Assembly (NCBI GenBank): GCA_037783415.1
Contig: JAZGTN010000015.1
Coordinates: 4,413,001-4,477,000, forward strand
Length of the DNA: 64,000 nucleotides
Origin: Leptasterias polaris
Taxonomy: Eukaryota; Echinodermata; Asteroidea; Forcipulatida; Asteriidae
Direction of reading: 5' to 3'
Made by a program: the position numbers and the translations under genes
The notes under the pieces: model-generated
The model's input: only the letters and a program-made list of their open reading frames with translations
Database searches by the model: none
What the model was told of the DNA's origin: nothing
Shown: piece after piece, positions 12,801-24,800 of the stretch
How positions within the stretch are numbered: position 1 is the stretch's first letter
Layout: every line of letters begins with the position of its first letter

Positions 12801-15800
12801 ATACAGGATAAACTTTATAACGTAATTGTGCATTAAATAAAAGAATCATTTTTAAAAGCATTGATGTTCACACAAAAACTTACCGTTTTTGTCCCGTGTT
12901 AGCAACGATAAACTCCTGCCGTGGGGAGGGTCTGAAGCACCCTTCACGATCCGATGACACATCCTTCCTTCTCGGAGTGTGATCAAAACATAACCAATGT
13001 TCGTACTTTTCTGCTTGCATTTTCTCACAAAATTAATAGTCATATGAATCACTGAAGTAGGTGGCCATCTCAGCGAAACTTCGTCTTTAATTCCATTTTG
13101 ATCATTAAGCAACGAGAATGGCGAATAGGGGAACAATTAGACGCTGAATATGAGCGGAATTCAGATCTATAATGTCAGTACGCCATTGATAAGTTGTAAG
13201 TACGATGACCTGTGGCGTGTCAACTGTACGGTAATGTCTTCAATGTCGCAGTGTATTACACGTCGTGGTCCATGGCGAACGACCAGCTCTGTGCTTCTGC
13301 GAGCTGATACATTGGTTTTTGGACGGCCATTGGATGGAAGTAAAATGTTTCTTAATATGATCGGCTGGTACCCTTTATGATCACATATGAAATAATCGTG
13401 TACGATTTTTTTCACAACAAGGCTTACATGTTTAGAATGATAGAACATAAGAATCAAGTGTTTGACGGGCGCGGGCATCGATCTGCATGCAAATTTCCAT
13501 GGTAGTCGCTTTGGAATCAAAACCCAATATTTTTGAATGATTATCCACTTGATTACAAGCCTAAAGATGTTATTCAAAATAATGAATGAAGTTGCCACCA
13601 TTCCTGTGTCTATGAATGCAACAAAACATCAGCAGCTCGTGACCGTAGTTTTTATCTAGCGCCCTCTGTGTAAAGGCCGCGCTGATGTAACGTTTAAGCT
13701 TGATGCCAAAGTTGTTCTGTACGTATTAGATCTTGTAAAACACTATACCTTGGTGGTAATATAACTTGAAAATTGATGACGTCATGCAGACGTCATCACT
13801 TCATATTTTATAAATTCATTACCTTTCAAGTTTCAAAAGCCTAGCATTTGTTTGTTAACGAGGTTTGCATGGACGGCTGTTTTAGAGACTAACAAAGCGT
13901 ATTGTCAAAAGCAGGTTGCGCGAACCTTGAACAGAGACTAGACCACAAGCATGTTTGATGGACTTTGAACCTTGCGGATGATTTGCTCAACGTATACACA
14001 CACACTACGTGATAAAAAACAGTAAACTGGTTTAGTTCGCGTAGTGTGTGTGTAGCCCGTGGTTTGACAGCGGGTCAATAAATACACGTAATAATTGGTC
14101 AATATTTCAAATATTTGTATAAAAAAAAGGAATGACGTCATCATGTTGTTTCTTTAGATTTACGTTGTCAATATCACTGTCTTTCAACATGCCAAGTTTC
14201 AACTCAGTCGAATTTGTGGTTTTGTAGATACACGGCTTCAAAAAGTAAACCTTTAAGGCGTTACCACGTGACACATGATGACGTCATCAATATAAAACTT
14301 CACACATATGTTGTCTGCATAAAGGTCATTATATATACCAATTTTGAAACGATTATCATAAACTTCGCCACAGACATCTAGTAAAAGTGTATTTTTAACA
14401 GTTTTCAACCTGCCGCTAGAGGGCGTTCTTGACTTTTATGACGTCACTTATCTTTTTTTGTTAAACCAGACTCTTGCTCGACTATAACACCGTTAAAAAA
14501 AACTTCAAAAAGTGTGCCACTTTTAAATTACAAGGCACTTCCTGTTTCTTCCTGTTTCGACCGGAAGTAGAGGTCATGTGAGGTCACGCACACGACAAAA
14601 AATAAAGACCTATATGACCTAAGTATGATCCCGCATAAAACAACCGACGGTCTCTTAAGTGTGATTTGTTACAGAATTTCAAAGATTAATTAATTTTTTT
14701 CTAAAAACCTTGTAATTTGACACCTGATGACGTCATCATGACGTAAATGAAACGGTTTCGTCTCCTAATGGTTATCTAACTATGGTAAAAATTTCAAGTT
14801 TATATGAGCTTGGGAAGTGTGCTTTTGTTAGCGGACAAGGGACGGCCAGAAGAAGAAGAAGTAAAAACTAGACATAATTTTTTGTTGGAAACAAAAAAGA
14901 GGTGTTCGGTGTGACCTCGTGTTTCAAAGAAATGTTATAAACATGTCTGTGTATTAAATATTGTGTACTTCTATAGAGTCTTTAGAATGGTGGTTCTAAA
15001 GATTTGACCAAACTTTTTGGATGTAACACATCCCAGCTTGAGTACATGCAAAGTTTCCATTTGATCACCAAAGTTGTTCTGTACATATAGATCTTGTAAA
15101 ACACTACCTTGGTGGTGACATAACATGAAAATCGATGACGTCGTGAAAACGTCACTCCACGTTATATCCTTGTTGGACCTTCCAAGTCTCATGCAAAATG
15201 AAATTTGACTATAGCTTGCTTTGTACTGAAGATATGTACCAATTGGTCAATATTTCTAAAATTTGTAAAAAAAAATTGGATGACGTCATCAAGTCGTCAC
15301 TCTAGCTTTAAGTAGTCAATATAACTGTCTATCAACATGCCAAGTTTCAACTCAGTCAAACTTGTGGTTTTGTAGATACACAGCTTCAAAAAGTAAACCT
15401 TTAATGCGATACCACGTGACACATGATGACGTCATCAATCTAAAAATTCACACATATGTTGTCTGTATGAAGGTCATTATGTATACCAATTTTGAAACGA
15501 TTATCATAAACTTCACCACAGACATCTAGTAAAAGTGTATTTTTAATTGTTTTCAACCTGCCGCTAGAGGGCGCTCTTGACTTTTATGACGTCACTTGTC
15601 TTATTTTTTTAAACCAGACTCTTGCTCGACTATAACACCGTTAAAAAAAACTTCAAAAAGTGTGCCACTTTTAAATTACAAGGCACTTCCTGTTTCTTCC
15701 TGTTTCGACCGGAAGTAGAGGTCATGTGAGGTCACGCACACGACAAAAAATAAAGACCTATATGTCCTAAGTATGATCCCGCATAAAACAACCGCCGGTC

Positions 15801-18800
15801 TCTTAAGTGTGATTTGTTACAGAATTTCAAAGATTACATTTTTAAATTTTAAAAACCTTGTAACTTGACACCTGATGACGTCATCATGACGTAAATGAAA
15901 CGGTTTCGTCTCCTAATGGTTATCTAACTATGGTAAAAAGTTCAAGTTTATATAAGCTTGGGAAGTGTGCTTTTGTTAGCGGACAAGGGACGGAGAGAAG
16001 AAGAAGAATAAGAAGTAAAAAAAACAAAAAAAAACGAACAATAACAAGAGGTGTTCGGAGCTGCGCTCCGCTCCGAACACCTAAAAAAAAAAAACGAACA
16101 ATAACAAGAGGTGTTCGTCGCTACGCTCCGCTCCGAACACCTAAAAAAAAAAACTAGGCTTAACGTGTTTGTGACAATAAACACTAGGTGTTCGGGTATC
16201 GCTGGTGGGCTTACTGCTGTTTTAATGCGTAAGCTATATCATTGAATCGCTGAAAACAATGCTGATAGCTTTGAAATTTCAGAGAAAGTAAAGTATAAAT
16301 AGTTTACACAAGAAATAAAGGGCTGCTCAAAATTGTATAAATGTTATAAATAACAACCTTTTGTTTAGCCAAATTTGAAAACCTATGACATCATTATGAA
16401 GTTGGAATGTTTTTAGCGAGACATAGCATATAAATATGTGCCTAGTGGAAAACAAAGATTAACTTAGAAAGTAAGTTTATTTATTTGTCGATGGTTACGA
16501 TTCTTTATTGATAAAAAAACCACACTATACATGTTATAACAACATTTTTTATTATAACAACATTTATAATGCGCACATATCCACCCCAAGAGATGCTCAA
16601 GGCACCTAACATACTATTACCCCTGGTCACTGGGCCATTTATTTCATTCCTTAAACCATCTCAGCTCCCTGGGGAGTATACAGCCTGTGCTGCAATATAT
16701 GCGCTACTAGGCTAAATCAATCACAAGAACCACCTCTGCCCTCACAGGTATGTTGACATTATTAGGTTACAATTCAGAAAAGTAACGTTTCAAATCCAGT
16801 GAGGTGGATACTCCGTTCAGGAAACATTGATTGTTCAATACAAAAACACTGATGATGATGTCGCTAAATTAAGTCAAGCAAGTTCTGAGCTGGCAGTTGT
16901 ATTATTTAAAAAGCTTAATTTGCTTGATTTTAGGATATTGATTTTCCTACAGAACAGTTTGTCAATTTTTAGACTATTGAAAAAGGCACTTGTTTTAAAT
17001 CATAATGCAAAACGAAGGCAAATCATGAAGACGGCAAATCTAAGCCTCTCTTGAATTTTGACTTATAACATAATGATTTATAAGTTCTATTTCTACCTGT
17101 ATGGTGCATCATACTGGAAATAAGGAATGCAACACAACAATACGTGGAAAATCTGCCACTGGATCCAAGACCATGCCGGTGGACGTGCTGTATTCTGAAG
17201 AAGAAACCGAAAATATATTACAAAATAAACAAAGTATGACTCTAGGAAAATTAAGTCAAGCTGAAACTGTTAAAATAAACAAAAATCAAGACTTTAAACG
17301 TTTCATAATTATATAATAATACTAGGCTACTAATTTATTTAATTTATATTGCGCTCTCTCAATGACAAGCCTGTTCAAAGGGGGGGGGGGGGTCAAAACA
17401 GTAACAACATTCAAACTTGGGAAATTGCACAAGAAAAGGTTAGTGGAAGGTGCACATATTGTTTTGGAAGTGAACAACTTATAAACAAAACCTACTTTAC
17501 TTAACACAAACGTCATCAAAGTTGCCGACAAACATTCTTCAGTCGGACCATTTTCTGACTTTAGTGACACAGCCAACAATCATACCAATCCCCCATTGCC
17601 CAATTCTCCTCCTCGACGATCACACTAAACGTTCTTTAGTTTTAAAAACATCACCAACACCACCACTTGATGATAAAAGATAAACTTTATAACATAACTG
17701 TGCATTAAATAAATACTCATTTTGAAAAGCAATGATTTTCACACAAAGCTTACCGTTTTATCACCGTGTGGCACCGATATAGCATCGATAAACACTGCCG
17801 TGGACGCCGTCCGAAACACCCATTCATGAGCTGATGTCAAGTCTCTGCTTCTCGGTGTTTGATAAACACATAACCAATGTTCGTCTTTTTCTGCTTGCAT
17901 TTTCTCAAACAATTACAAGTCATACGAATCACTGAAGCAGGTGGTCATCTCAGTGAAACTTCGTCTTCAATTCCATATTGATCATTAAGCCATGAGAAGG
18001 GCGAATAGGGGAACAATTAGACGCTGAATATAAGCGGTATTTAGATCTATAATCTAAATAGTACGCCATTGATAATCTTGAACTACGTTGTACATACGGT
18101 AGCAGAAAAACGAGTTGGTAAAGGCGCTTCGCCGCTCGCGCTGGTCTTTTTTCGTGCGTTATATTCGGGCCGGGGGTGCCGCGGTGCGCCTTGATTAAAG
18201 GCTAGCTTCCCGCCACATGAAACAACAATGACGACACTGAACTGCAGCTTGCATCAGTTTCAACGTATGTGTACATAATGTTTTGTCAATCAAAGTGGGG
18301 GGGGGGGGGGGGGGGGGTACGAGTGGGTAGTTGCTCTTCATTGTCCGGTTTTGACCATATATTAAGGTCAAAATGTTGTCATGTCTGTGTTCAGAAGTTT
18401 GAGCACGACTAACGTTCTACACCCTGATACAAAAATTATGCTGAAATGATCAGTAGTTTTAAAGATATATATAAGATAGGATAATAAGAAATTTTCAACT
18501 TCCGATTTTAACCGGAAGTAAGTTCAAATGTTGGACGGGTTCTGTGTAGCGTTTGTCGAACTTTAAATGAGCTATCCGATGATGTGTAGATTATAAAAAA
18601 CAAACAAATGGTTCATATATGAATATTATAGCTTTCCTATTCAGAAACATACAGGCATTGGCATGAGGGAACTTTTTGACCTTAAATGACTTGTAATTTG
18701 ACACCCGATGACGTCATCAAGACGTCATTGCTCACACACCTTCTGCTCTTTATGTTCTAATGTCACATTAAGTTTCAAGTTGATCAAAGGTTTGCAAATA

Positions 18801-21800
18801 TGGTTTTTTTGCGGACAAATGACTATCAGAAGAATAAGTAAAACAAAGAAAAACTAGAGATTTAGTGTTTGTAGAAACAAACACTAGGTGTTCGGATATC
18901 GTTGGGTCAGTATGTTGTTGATGTCTGAACTGTTTCATTGAATCGATAAAAAATTGTTGATAAATAGGCCTAGATTGTGAACCTTAAAAAATAGGAAATT
19001 GTGAATTTATTAAATTTTTCATTTAGTGGGGAAATAAATGGTTTTGTTACTGCGACAATTTCCATAAAACGAACTGACAGTATAAGGGTACAAGAATACA
19101 GCTTACATATCAAAACAGTCTTCAATAACAGTTTAGAAATATACTACTTTTCCAAATCAGATGTTAATTGTAATATCATTATGTTGATTTATGCTGTATA
19201 AATATATCATTCTTTTATACTGTTCCAAACGGCGAACTTCTAAGAAGTTTTTTGAACCCCATCGCAAGAGGGCGCATTTCATTTGTCACTTTCCCTGTCT
19301 GCATCAAAACATAGAAAATACACCCCAGGCCTGTTGTGTGAACAATTTATTCGTGTCATCAACAATGAATGTAATGTTTGTTAGGCATTGTTAAAAACTG
19401 GGCGGCCATAATACATGTTTCCCTATAAAATTAATTATCTTTGACAATAGCCTGAAAAACACTGTGTGCTGCACCTTTACATACAAACAATTACTTGATG
19501 GAAATAATTATTAAAACACGATTAAAACATTTATTATCCAGGCGGAACACCTTAAAATCACATGTGCATACTTCATGATGATTTATCATATTTTTGGCAA
19601 GAGAATAATAACGAGGTTTGCATGGACGGCTGCTTTAGAGACTACAAAGCTTAACGCCAAAATCAGGTTGCGTGAACCTTGAACAGAGAATAGACCACAA
19701 GCATGTTTGATGGACTTTGGACCTTGTGATCAATGGAGCGGAACAGCCAGGCCCGTGCTTTAAAAAAACTGACACTTTTAAATTTCAAGGCTTTTCCGGT
19801 TTCGACCGGAAGAAAAGGTCATGAAATGTCACGCACATAATAAAAAAAATAGACCTAGATTCCCTCTATTTAATCCCGCTGAAGGCAATCCAAGGTCTCT
19901 TATTCATGATTTGATATAGATTTTCAAAGATTAAATTTTTAATACAAAAAAATGCTTGTAATTTGACACCTGATTACGTCATCATGACGTTATTGATGCT
20001 GTTTCATTTCATTATGATTATGTAACTGTATGTGAAATTTCAAGTTTATGTGACCCCGCTACAGTACACTTAATCAAAAGTCTTTTAAAAGCACACGATC
20101 AAAAGCCTGACATTTGATTGTTTGCTAGGTTTGCATAGACGGCTGTTTTAGAGACTAACAAAGCATAACACCAAATCAGGTTGCGCGAGCCTTGAACAGC
20201 GACTAGACTACAAACATGTTTGATGGACTTTGAACCTTGCACGTTTCAGGTTAATTGTGTGCTACACACAGTACTCGTAGATTGTGATCAAAAGAGCGGA
20301 TCAGCCAGCCCGTGCTTCTGCGGAATAATACTAACCAAATGTTCAACGTACATTTTGAGCCGGAGGTCAATGTAAACTAGGGTCACTCTTTGTGTAGCAA
20401 TTGTTGGGTTTTAAAAGACCTGTCCGATGATATATTGATTGTAGAAATCCATTGTTTAGTTTTTGAGTTATGATTTTTTGAAATATTAAACTTTGATTCA
20501 CTGTAACTCGTAACCTGATGACGTAATCATGACGTCACAACTTACTCAGCATCTCCTAGTTATACTCTAACTATGCTTTTGCTTGCGGACAAACGAGTTT
20601 CAGAAGAAGACTAAAAATGAAAAAAAACCCGAACAATAACAAAGAGTTGTTCGGGCTTCTAAGCCCGAACACCTAAAAAAAAAAACGAACAAAAACAAGG
20701 AGTTGTTCGGTCTGTAAGACCGAACACCTAAGAAGAAGAAAGAAAACAGAACAAAAACAAGGAGTTGTTCGGGCGTAAGGCCCGAACACCTAACAAAGAG
20801 TTGTTCGGGCGTAAGGCCCGAACATCTAAAAACCGAACAATAACAAGAGGTGTTCGGAGCTACGCTCCGCTCCGAACACCTAAAAAAAAAACGAACGCCA
20901 ATAAGAAGAGGTGTTCGGAGCTATGCTCCGCTCCGAACACCTAAAAAACCGAACAATAATAAGAGGTGTTCGGAGCTAAGCTCCGCTCCGAACACCTAAA
21001 AATAAACACACAAAAAATCGAACAATAACAAGAGGTGTTCAGAGCTATGCTCCGCTCCGAAAACCTAAAAAACGAACAATAATAAGAGGTGTTCGGAGCT
21101 AAGCTCCGCTCCGAACACCTAAAATACAAAAAAAACGAACAATAAGAAGAGGTGTTCGGAGCTATGCTCCGCTCCGAACACCTAATAAAATAAACAGACC
21201 GCGGTTAATATTACGTCTTTAAGAGCTATATGGTGCTGGTTTCCGGACTATAACTAAAACCAGGGAAACAACACCAACAAAACAACGATACAAACTAATA
21301 ATAGAACACATTAACAGACGTATATATTATTGTTAACAAATGACCAAGTAAACAAACATAATTCAACAGAAAAGTGGTATGGCATGTTGTGTGCTCGGAG
21401 GACGTGGGTCGATGATCGGCTGTAATGGCGTTCCAACAGTCTGGTTGTGCTTCAGACACAATGACCGTAAAACAAAATACAAGCCATAAAAAAAATGTTT
21501 GATGAGAAAACGTCTCTATTGAGTTCTATTGACAAAAGAAAAATAATGATGGCTAGAAAACTAAAATGACTTTTACTGAACGTAACCTGAACAGTAGCTG
21601 TAGACTAAAAAGGATTCTTATATATCCGGAAGTGATCGGTTCAATAGTTATGTTTTACAGCCATACGTACGTACTCACAATAGGGATAAATTGCTTCGTC
21701 TTTCGGATGGGAAGAAGAGCCGTTGGCCCCGTGTGTTGTGTATGCACGTACAAGAACCCAGTGCACTTATCGAAAAGAGAAGGGGTTCGCCCCGGTGTTC

Positions 21801-24800
21801 ATGGTTTGATTGGCTGCATATTGCGCCACAGCACCTTGTAAACCACATTACATGGTGCTATGTGAGGGAATGTCTCTTACTTCAAAACGTAGCTCCACAT
21901 ACCTTGCGGTAAATACTGACTGTTAAAGCGCCTTGAGCGTCACTGAGTGACGGATATGAGCGCTATTATAAGAAGCCATTATTTAATACCTACATGTAAT
22001 TAGTACATGTAAATCATTATAAAACTTCGTGTAGTTTTTTAGTAATTTACCTTTTCAGCACTTAACTGTTCTTGCTGGCGCCCTAACTGAATTTGGTTAA
22101 ATTATCTTCAATGTAGCTCTGTTAATTTGGAATAAATTTGTTTGTAACTTTCAGGAAAGACAGACCACAACACATTGTTATGAATTGAGTTTAAAAGAGA
22201 TATAACATATACGAACATCATGCTTCCATCCAATGTGTATAAGTTCCGCTTCGTGTTCCGCTGTTATGTTGTCAATCAACCCTATATCGTGCAAATCCTA
22301 TGTCAGATACAAAATCAAAATATGATATTGTTACTTTTGAATACACAATATATTACGTACACAATTAACAGCAATGCCTGAACATTCACAGTAATTTAAA
22401 GTTTACCAGTTTTGGTGCTGATGCGGTATTGGACCATAATAGTAACTAACGCTAGGAAGTAAAAGTATTTACACATATCTCAGATAGAAATTCCTCTGCT
22501 TGAAATGTATTTAGTTTGTCTGAAGCCTTCATTAGGAAATTTATATCCATGGCATAGAGCTGTAGAATGACCGTCTCTTGAAGCCCTTCTTCTTTCTTGT
22601 TATCTTCAACACCTTCAGTACCGTACACAGCAGAAGTAACTGTTGAGGAAACATCACATGGTTACTTAAACTGCATTCTCCATACTATACAATAGAAGCT
22701 TATTGGAAAAAGGTCCTTTTTTCAACTAGTATAGTTTCAAAATGATAAATTTTCTCATAAAAACAAATTATTGCCATCCATAGCAAATATATATATATTT
22801 TTCTTTAACCAAGGCCCAATGTCAGTAGGCGTGGCCTACGTCAGATTTACGTCAAACACAAAGGTTGCGATAATTGTAGCCATCATTCCCTCCGGCTGGC
22901 ACTCGTATAGACCATTCTACATGCAATTTCGGCCATTTCGACCAGTATATTAGTTTCTTTCCCCCTCTTTTCCCGGTCTCTAGCCGGTGTCATAGGGAAA
23001 TCTGTCCCTCGGAGATTCTGTCTCCCATATGGGAAATTAACACGGGCTGGAGGAGGTTGATTCAAAAGAGCGCGCTCTATCAGAGGAAACTCGTACACAG
23101 AATCTCCGGGGGGACAGAATCTCCTGCCACACCAGTCTTGAGCGGAGTCACGTCGAGTCCAAGGGTTCAAGGTCTGAGGCACGGTGCTCTGAGACCGAGG
23201 GGAGGGAGAGTCCGAGGACGTCCCTCCGGCACTGGTTTGTGGCTACCCTGATGTAGTATCCTCTTATTTCCGAGGACGTCTCCCGGTCAGTTACAACTAC
23301 AACTTAATGTTTATGTATGTGAAAGTTGAACAGCCATCAGAATGTAAAATTTTGCAAAATCAAAGGGCAAAAAGAAAAAAAAATCAGTTTCAACAAAATT
23401 GGGTGTACATTTTTGGGTAGGGTCATACTTCTGTATTTACTCCTAAATTGTGCAAATATCATCCGAAAGCTTTTTTAGATGGTACATGTTGCGGGCATGT
23501 GGCCTTAGAATGATTGAGAACGATTGAGACTTCAATTGAGCTGTCATTCAACTGTTTACTCAGGGTGCACTGCTCTAAATCGACCAAAAATTCATGCGCC
23601 AAGCTACTTATCATAATTTGTAAACCCACAACTTATTTTTTATTATAACGTTTTGGGGGTCATGCAACTAATAGAGTGTGTAATTATAAGAATCTATCAC
23701 ACCCTGGGGGTTCTGGGTTTCAAGTTTTGAGGAGATTTGATAAAATTGGGCTTTAAAGTTGGTCCTATTTAGCTTGGGAATTGGAGGAGTGCCTCATGAA
23801 AACTGGCGGCAAGTCGGTTTGGGAAAAAACACATTTTCGGGGGTGTTTTTTTCTGGGGTAATTAGCAAAAATTTCAAACGGCTGACCTGCTAAAAATTGA
23901 AAAGAAATCTGAAGTTTAGTGGTCTGAAAATATATTTGATTGGTTTTCAAGAGGCTGAGAGACTTTTAACAATTTTTTGAGAATTTTTGAATATTTAGCA
24001 TTTATCATTGTTTGCTATGGGAGTCTATTTAGAGGGGTGAAACCCTCAGCCATTATGGAAAGACTACCGCCCTCTGTTGGCGGGTGTAGATGTGACAGTA
24101 TTATAATGGTGATAAGGCCGTGTCCGAAACGGCGACTTCGGCTACAGCTACGGCTAGATCAGCGCGTCTGTCAGTGTTAAAGAATATGCAGACGCGCGCG
24201 ATCTAGCCGTAGCTGTAGCCGAAGTCACCGATTCGGACACGGCCTTGGTATCATGCAAAGTTGGATAAGAAATTCATAAAATAATGTTAACATTTACTTC
24301 AACATAGGGCTAAATACCTCAGTTGGTAGAGCACGTCCGGCACTCAAATCTGGAGGTCACAGGTTCAAGTCCCGCTTTGGTAAATATTTCTTTGTTCAAC
24401 CCATTTTTGTTTTTAAATTTAAATCTCCAAAGGTCGCCTGCAGGTGAAATTTGGAAAATTCCAAGGTGTCCGACTAAGGTCTGGCTGGTACCAGCCGTTC
24501 GTTACCTGGCTAAACAAGAATGGGATCAACGTTCGTGATAAAAAAGCTGCGACCGTTTTTTACTGTTTTCTCAACAAGTTGTCATTGTAAACTTTCACAG
24601 GTGACTTTAATTTTTATTGCATCTTTCTTGACAAACAAATTTACGATGACACTTCCTCTTGTTATACATGACTTTTTAAACCAGTATTGTTCTCCAGAGA
24701 GACAATTACTGAAAAATTGTTCTCCAGAGAGACAATTACTGAAATGCAGAATCATGTGCATCCCAACTGGTTTACAAATAAAATTAATAGTTTGATTGGT

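Larger units (their letters stand above)
16150..18625 (+). repeat. Left arm of a long inverted repeat (partner 38985-41180)
   Basis: Read in reverse complement, 38985-41180 follows this segment closely. Shared landmarks include the AAACACTAGGTGTTCGGG end, the ATGGTGCATCATAC..GAAATG block, the CAATGACAAGCCTGTTCAAA plus poly-G, the GCGCTTCGCCGCTCGCGCTG patch and the CCGATGATGTGTAGATTATA end. By eye, identity is around nine in ten bases over sampled stretches. Confidence 0.8.
3955..20640 (+). repeat. Tandem, diverged copies of a non-coding repeat family rich in TGACGTCA
   Basis: Recurrent modules in the same order: ACACATCCCAG..TTTGA; TATAGATCTT..ACCTGCAC followed by paired TGACGTCA sites; CCGCTAGAGGGCG; a TTTC-ACCGGAAGTAGAGGTCA box; ACTTGACACCTGATGACGTC with a second TGACGT; and an end module GCGGACAA plus GAAGAAGAAG, CTAG and a GTGTTCGG hairpin. 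End modules are at about 6408-6490, 10877-10960, 14832-14912, 15980-16140, 18812-18895 and 20586-20700. No transposase, rep/helicase or RT coding was found. Copies on the opposite strand fill 38418-47405. Helentron-like non-autonomous elements are one possibility (hairpin next to CTAG/CTAA), but this is not proven. Confidence 0.8.
3503..22472. other. Intron 9 of gene 1 (19 kb), mostly repeat block
   Basis: The two flanking exons share phase 0, and no macro, KH or WWE-like exon was recognised in between. Nearly all of it from about 3950 to 22000 belongs to one repeat superfamily (separate entries). ORFs here, such as those at 8306-8488, 8873-9175, 13167-13601 and 17101-17316, recur with frameshifts between copies. 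Confidence 0.75.

Noticed and set aside
13167..13601. 144-codon minus ORF as a gene
   Set aside because: It lies inside a repeat copy, and the matching frame at 7010-7363 and 9144-9374 is broken differently in each copy.
15948..16184. Ser/Cys/Phe-rich ORFs over hairpins (also 20941-21129)
   Set aside because: They simply translate the GTGTTCGG hairpin repeats and A/T linkers.
3955..20640. Repeat block as an endogenous virus or LTR retrotransposon
   Set aside because: No gag, pol or capsid frames, no LTR pair with TG..CA ends and no primer-binding site were seen.
20646..21183. Possible CRISPR-like array (regular repeats with spacers)
   Set aside because: The repeats are hairpins whose own stems vary, the spacers are A-rich and near-identical, and the setting is an animal intron. 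They are tandem transposon ends.
24308..24382. Functional tRNA gene
   Set aside because: Acceptor and anticodon stems do not pair well. It is better called a tRNA-like pseudogene.
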